DNA of 13,567 nucleotides from Funneliformis mosseae (lineage: Eukaryota; Glomeromycota; Glomeromycetes; Glomerales; Glomeraceae), in contig CAJVPP010002775.1 in assembly GCA_910592005.1 (NCBI GenBank), positions 1-13,567 on the forward strand, given 5' to 3'. The stretch's first letter is position 1; each line of letters begins with the position of its first letter. A program made the translations under genes and the position numbers. Under the pieces are notes generated by a model. The model did no database searches. It was given only the letters and a program-made list of their open reading frames with translations, and was not told where the DNA came from. This document shows positions 8,955-13,567 of this stretch, one piece after another.

Positions 8955-9115
8955 AATAATTTTGTCATACCCTTTTCTATATTTTTAATATAGTTTTGAT
9001 AGTTTTAGCTTTCATTATATCGAAAGGTTTCATCATATCCCTTATTATAATTTTAATATAGTTTTGTCTAAATTTTGACTGTTATTAAGAGGTTTTGTCC
9101 CTTATCATTATATGA
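8955..9115 (+). repeat. Degenerate tandem repeat, unit about 65 bp
   Basis: Two and a half imperfect copies follow one another. Each begins like tttgtcata-ccc or tttcatcatatccc, passes through ttttaatatagtttt, and ends in a purine run (gaaagg or aagagg). The third copy is cut short at about 9115. The unit is close to 66 bases, a multiple of three, so it could once have coded a repeated protein segment of about 22 residues. This is inference. Confidence 0.45.
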
Positions 9116-9660
9116 GGCAGACTGCAATAAAACCAGATAAAGTGAACATTTAATCATGTGAGCTAAAGAGGCTGATGTAGCTATAAAATTGATCAGTATA
9201 TTTTGAAAAGTAATAATGGTACTCATTCATAATTTTTAACATGTTAACTTTAATGTTTCCTTTATCATACCAGAATACAGTAAATATAAATTATAATAGG
9301 ATTAATATAGGATTATTTTTATATAAAAAATATTATATAAAACTAATTTACATTAAATCTACCATAAAGTTCAAGAATTATAGCACTATTTGAAGTATTC
9401 TAAAAAAGCTTAAGGAGAAAAGATTGCTTCTTATATTTTTAAAATTAATGATATCCAAACTCTTCAAAATTATTTAGATAATAAAAAAATTACTTATAAT
9501 ATTTATCAAGAAGAATAAAAAAATAATAAACCATAAACAAACTATAATCCAAACATATAATGAACTAAAAAAAAATGAAAGCTTGAAGAAATATAAAGCA
9601 AATATCTTTTCTTTATTATTATTAATAATAATTAGAATAAAATTTTATATATATTTTGAG
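9116..9660 (+). pseudogene. Possible decayed coding region, unknown
   Basis: In one frame text such as SLYEADCNKTR and AKEADVAIKLISIF (to about 9208), and later EKIASYIFKINDIQTLQNYL (open 9414-9515, 34 codons), reads like protein broken mainly by TAA and TAG. A second plus-strand frame is open from 9478 to 9660 (61 codons) without a start codon, so a frameshift may lie near 9480. The number of stops is close to what random AT-rich DNA would give, so this is only a weak call. No family is recognised. Confidence 0.25.
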
Positions 9661-10129
9661 TAAGAATAGTAATAAATATAATAATTTTGGTTCACTATAA
9701 CCTAAGTACTATAACTCTGATATAATACATAATCAGCAAAACCTGTATTGTATTAGAAAATGATAAATTAATATTAAAAGTAATAAAGAAGTACTAGAGT
9801 AAGTTATTAGAAGAGTAGCTGCTTGATTAGCAAATCAATTATTTTAAGTTTATGGTTATAATGAATGCTATAGTTCTAATTAACATTTGATAAATTAAAA
9901 GATTAATTATAAAACTAGCATCAATAATTCACCTAAAAATTAAATTTGCAATTGGTTAAATTATAAATATCAAATAATCATTATTCAAATATATTTGTTT
10001 TATAAAAAATCTGATTTACAAAATGTTCATTTCTGTTAAATTCTTTTGCAGGCTATTAATTAGATTTGTTTTCAGTCTTTTGCTACATTATAAGATTTAC
10101 AATCAGTTTGACAATATAAACCAAAAGCT
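9661..10129. other. AT-rich stretch without supported gene
   Basis: Stops are dense in all frames and no repeat was resolved. The stretch connects two possible relics on the plus strand. Confidence 0.5.
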
Positions 10130-10470
10130 TAAAATAATAATTTAAATAATCGAATTAGAAAAATTTAAAGTAAAATATAAACTCGCTAAACTATTTAGTA
10201 AGTGAAAATACCTAGAGAATATCAAAAATCTATAAAAGAATTTTAAAAACTTATTTGATAAAAGTTTAGGTTAGACTTAAATTATTCATTTAACAAGCTA
10301 ATGACTGAAATCTGCGAATTATGTAAAAAAGGGTATTGCTACTTTTACTTTAAAAAGTTTCTACTAACAAAAATAAATCTAAAAAAGAGAATACTAGAAA
10401 CTATTTAAGAATAGATCAATAAAAACAAAGAAACAGAGAATAAAGACGTTAATAATAATAATAATAATAT
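10130..10470 (+). pseudogene. Decayed coding fragment with Cys cluster, unknown
   Basis: A Lys/Leu-rich stretch (from about 10152, IELEKFKVKYKLAKLF) is followed, after a frame change near 10255, by an open stretch from 10262 to TAA at 10406. An internal ATG lies at 10301. This part contains EICELCKKGYCYFYF with three cysteines (CxxC then a later Cys), reminiscent of a zinc-binding knuckle. After the TAA, GAA and TAG, the same frame continues with Lys/Glu and then polyAsn from an AAT microsatellite (10450-10467). I do not recognise the family. The relic could belong to the same dead element as the neighbouring relics. Confidence 0.35.
10450..10467 (+). repeat. (AAT)n microsatellite
   Basis: Six AAT units lie in tandem after gacgtt. 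This is a simple sequence repeat with no other role visible. Confidence 0.7.
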
Positions 10471-10939
10471 ATAGCATAAATTTCACTAGAGTGATTAAAG
10501 TATAGTGATACTCATCAATAGTTTTAGGTTTGAGTATTTCCTCCCATACAATCATTCTAGTGAATCTTTAAATATATCTACTTTGTTTTTTAAAGAAATA
10601 ATAAAGAAGAGATGATAAAATATATGTATCAATTATTGTAAATATTCTGATTATGTTAATCTTTTACAATACATATTCAAATTTTTAATAAATAAAAAAC
10701 AAGTTTTCCTGACTTAATGAAAATAAGGTCTTCATTCATATCATGATATTATCATATATACTACAAATTATAAGAATAACATTTACTAATAGAGATTATT
10801 CTATTTAAACAAAAAAGTTTTATAATTGTTATTATGTATAGTAACAATCACTCTAAATGTGAATGACTTTATAGTTATAATACAATTTTTACGTATTTAT
10901 TATTATTAGTCATATTCTGCATAAGAAAAACAATAATTA

Positions 10940-11682
10940 TAGTAGCAGTCAAAATAAATGCAACAACTCATTTTTAGTTTTAAAAGCTCATAACTTATTA
11001 ACTATAAATGCTAGAAATATAATTTTTGATTTATTTTAATCCTTACATTTTGGAAAATATCCTATAAAAATTTATTAGCCAATTAATAATGCCAATTTTT
11101 TATAATATAAAAATCTACATTAAAAATAGTACTTAATGAATTTTAAGCTTAGAAAATATTTTTAAGTAGGCTAGCTATCATAAAACTGATACTAGATTTC
11201 GATTTTCCTCTGAGTGATGATTCCAACAAGCTAAATTTCGTCCAAATCAAACTATTCAATCAGAAGTTATCGCGTAGTAAAGATTGACATTTTACTATAA
11301 AATTAATTAGACTAATTTTTTTATAATAAAATGCCAATCTTTACTACGCGATAACTCCTGATCAGATGGTCTGATTTGAACGAAATTTAGCTTATTGGAA
11401 TCATCACTCAGAGGAGAATCAGAATCTAGTATCAGTTTTATAATAGCTAGCCTGCTTAAAAAAGATTTCTAAGCTCAAAAGTTATTAAGTACTATTTTTA
11501 ATATAGATCTTTACATTATAAAAAATTGGCATTATTAATTGGCTAATAAATTTTTATAGGATATCTTCCAAAATATAAGGATTAAAATAAATCAAAAATT
11601 ATATTTCTAGCATATATAATAATAACTTATAAGCTTTTAAAGCTAAAAATAAGTTGTTGCGTTTCTTTTGACTGCTACTATA
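10940..11682. mobile_element. Foldback / MITE-like element, 740-bp inverted repeat
   Basis: The left arm (10940-11310) and right arm (11312-11682) are reverse complements at roughly 90% by eye, with symmetry centred at about 11311 (aattag-a-ctaatt) and essentially no spacer. The outer ends read TAGTAGCAGTCAAAA on the left and TTTTGACTGCTACTA on the right. Most arm differences I noted are C/T or G/A changes. The element has no open frame of useful length, so it would be non-autonomous. Flanks are AT-rich (aataattat / atatattat), and a target-site duplication of about nine bases is possible but not clean. If transcribed it would form a very long RNA hairpin. The TIRs do not let me name a superfamily. 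Confidence 0.85.
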
Positions 11683-11816
11683 TATTATGAAAAAATCTAG
11701 AAAGTTTTCAATAATATGTTATTGATTAAGTCATTGATCAATATTATAATAATCACATCACACAGCATGAAAAAAAACTGTCACTGAACCTTATCATGAG
11801 TAGTACAACTTAGTAA

Positions 11817-13309
11817 ATATATAAGAAAGCAGAAGCTGAGTATGACAAAGTGAAGATAAAATTAAAGAAACTCAATAATCTAAGAAAAGAAAAGCAAAAA
11901 GACTGGAAGGGTAAGAGAGCAAAATTAAAGAAGAATGTAACAAACTAAAAAAGAAAAGAGATAAATAAGAGGTGAAGCTTTAGAAATAGAGAGACAAACT
12001 ACTTGCAATAACTTAACTAGGTAATAACTTTGTAACTCAGATGTTGAAAATGAGTAGTATGTATATAAGGTAGAATCAGAACATAAATTAATCTTTTTTT
12101 TCTTCTTATATATTGACATCCTGTTCTTTATAGATCAAGAAAGTAAGATTATATATGCTGCCTGAAATTACAGCTACTTATCTTTTAATAATTACAAACG
12201 TTATTAATTGGTCTTACTTGAAAATATGATATAATGTTTTAATAATTATTTTTCTTATTACTCTTTAATATTAAGAAAGTATCACACTCAAGTGTCAGAT
12301 TGTGTATGTTGAATATAAGCTAGAATATTAGAAGATATTTTAGAATGACAATTCTCACATTAGTATATAGATCCTGAAATACTTAATGAAGAAGCAATTT
12401 TCGATGAAATATCTTAACTGGAAATATCTTAATTTACAATTATAATGCTATTTGATAATAATAAAAACTATCACACAAATGAAATAAAGAAGTTTCTAGA
12501 ATTTCTTATTACATTAATTGAATTTGACTTTCATGATATCTGTAACTCTTCAATCTGTAATCTTAATATAAAGATCAATTTCATTATTATGCGAATGGGT
12601 ACTGTTTATAGACAGAATTGGTAGCAGTAATAAAAGTAAAAGGAAATATTTAAAATACAATAAGTTATAAAGACACAGTGGGTCAGATCTGTGATAGATA
12701 TATGGAAATTTTGAAGTAGTAACGTTTAAGAAAGATTGTTTTCAGTATTATTCTAAGTTACTGATGTGTAAAAATCATAAAGACAATTCAAAGTAGTGCT
12801 CTAGCCTTTTTACATTACAGGACAGAACTCTTTTTATTATTTACTTCTAATAGAACATCAAATGAGAGAGGATATACACTTTTAATCAAACTATTGAAAT
12901 CATTTTTAGCTTATTTAAATTTTATACTATTTGTATTTCTAAATCTATCTTATTTATTTATAAAGGATAGATGAGATTTAAAGATAAATAAGACAATAAT
13001 AATGTTAAAAGAAGATATAGTAATTATCCTTTCATCTATCTCAAACTTGAACAAAAAGATAGAAAAGCCTGCAATGAGACTGTGAAATATATTATTAAAT
13101 TTAGTAAGAATTTAGATCTCTTATATAATAAATGAGAAATTTTAAGCATCTTGATGCATTAATATATTATTGAATTACATAGTATTGCTAATTTAAACTT
13201 AACAATAGGTTCTTTTTATGCATTTCTATTATATTTGCATGGTATTCTTATAACTTTAGCGTTAGATATTATTGAAGATAATAAAGAGTTTAACAGATTG
13301 ACAGAGTGA
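11817..13309 (+). pseudogene. Long decayed gene with coiled-coil start, unknown
   Basis: Open stretch 11817-11945 (43 codons) is rich in Lys, Glu and Leu (AEAEYDKVKIKLKKL...), like a coiled coil. A one-base loss near 11925-11932 would move it into the next frame, where the Lys-rich pattern continues (ECNKLKKKRDK from 11933). That same frame (positions 2 mod 3) is readable to 13309. From 12542 on it has 13 stops in 259 codons, about half of what I would expect by chance. Its last part has open runs of 47 codons (12992-13132) and 48 codons (13163-13306) with good protein text (LKLEQKDRKACNETVKYIIK, LHGILITLALDIIEDNKEF). A neighbouring frame gives a 59-codon ATG frame at 12445-12624, so another frameshift may exist. 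Many stops are TAA or TAG, one C-to-T change from Gln codons. The family is unknown and a transposon or expanded-family gene is possible. Confidence 0.5.
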
Positions 13310-13567
13310 ATTTGGTAAGTAAATATTAGTTTTTAGTATACATATAAGTAAGAAATTATATATAAGGATTGTTTTGATAATAATTTAATAATCGATTCTA
13401 CTAGTATCCAAATTCATGTATATGTATACTTGTTGGAATAAGTTATTGTAAATGATGGATATTATATGTTTTAATAACATTTATAAATAGTGTAACAGGA
13501 TTGGATTGGCGAACGTGGCGCAGCATATTGCAGATCTAAATGTCAGATATATTTGATATATTTGATA
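13310..13567 (+). other. Possible continuation of relic; GC-richer end
   Basis: The relic frame can be followed with more stops (YKDCFDNNLIIDSTSIQIHV from about 13360). From 13500 to 13540 composition changes suddenly, with CpGs (ggcgaacgtggcgcagca). The window ends in a short direct repeat of atatttgat. This may be the start of another element or a better preserved part of the relic, and it is cut by the window edge. Confidence 0.3.

Noticed and set aside
11925..12119. Minus-strand 64-codon frame
   Set aside because: It is low-complexity Leu/Ser/Tyr/Lys text opposite a Lys-rich plus-strand relic; it looks like an antisense shadow.
8940..13309. Reassigned genetic code (TAA/TAG read as Gln) explaining the many in-frame stops
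   Set aside because: The intact genes in the same window use TAA as their stop, and frameshifts and TGA codons also occur in the relics; decay by C-to-T change is simpler.
6911..13567. Mitochondrial DNA origin of the AT-rich part
   Set aside because: No mitochondrial protein, rRNA or tRNA gene is visible and the stretch is continuous with spliced nuclear genes.
1..13567. tRNA or rRNA genes
   Set aside because: No cloverleaf-like GC stems with conserved TTCRA loop and no rRNA-like conserved blocks were seen on reading.

Overview
The window looks like nuclear DNA of an AT-rich fungus. The evidence is spliced genes with short GT-AG introns (66-121 nt, one of 211 nt), AT-dominated intergenic DNA, and a eukaryotic-type class I PRPP synthetase. 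An arbuscular mycorrhizal fungus such as Rhizophagus would fit (AT-rich, repeat-filled, fungal introns), but that assignment is inference.

Left part (1-6777) is the genic part. Positions 1-1262 hold AT-rich DNA with a probable broken coding fragment (314-535, +), a perfect 18-bp palindrome (85-102) and a hairpin (905-945). On the minus strand, 1263-1975 (possibly starting at 2053) holds a small gene that no single open frame shows. Five short exons join in perfect phase through canonical introns into a 134-residue protein I cannot name. Divergent from it on the plus strand is a complete three-exon ribose-phosphate pyrophosphokinase (PRPP synthetase) gene, 2567-3818, 320 residues. Tail-to-tail with it on the minus strand is a 13-exon gene, 6777 down to 4147, coding 523 residues. 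It is an importin-alpha-type protein with an IBB-like basic N-terminus, armadillo repeats with WxxxN motifs in the importin-alpha order, and the importin-alpha C-terminal block. The two named genes are housekeeping functions (nucleotide precursor supply and nuclear import) with no obvious shared pathway.

Right part (6778-13567) contains no intact gene I can support. It is extremely AT-rich and poor in CpG. It appears to be a graveyard of decayed coding DNA, mostly readable on the plus strand: a promoter-like TATA plus ATG with a broken frame (8142-8400), broken frames near 8940-9660, a Cys-containing fragment (10262-10408), and a long relic at 11817-13309. In that last relic a Lys/Glu-rich coiled-coil-like stretch and two consecutive open stretches of 47 and 48 codons survive between stops. 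Many stops are one C-to-T step from Gln codons. Between the relics lies a near-perfect inverted repeat of about 740 bp (10940-11682) with essentially no spacer, a foldback or MITE-like element able to form a very long hairpin.

The most notable observations are the hidden spliced gene at 1263-1975, the 740-bp palindrome, the long plus-strand relic, and the loss of expected tryptophans and of the KRR-like cluster in the importin-alpha-like protein.
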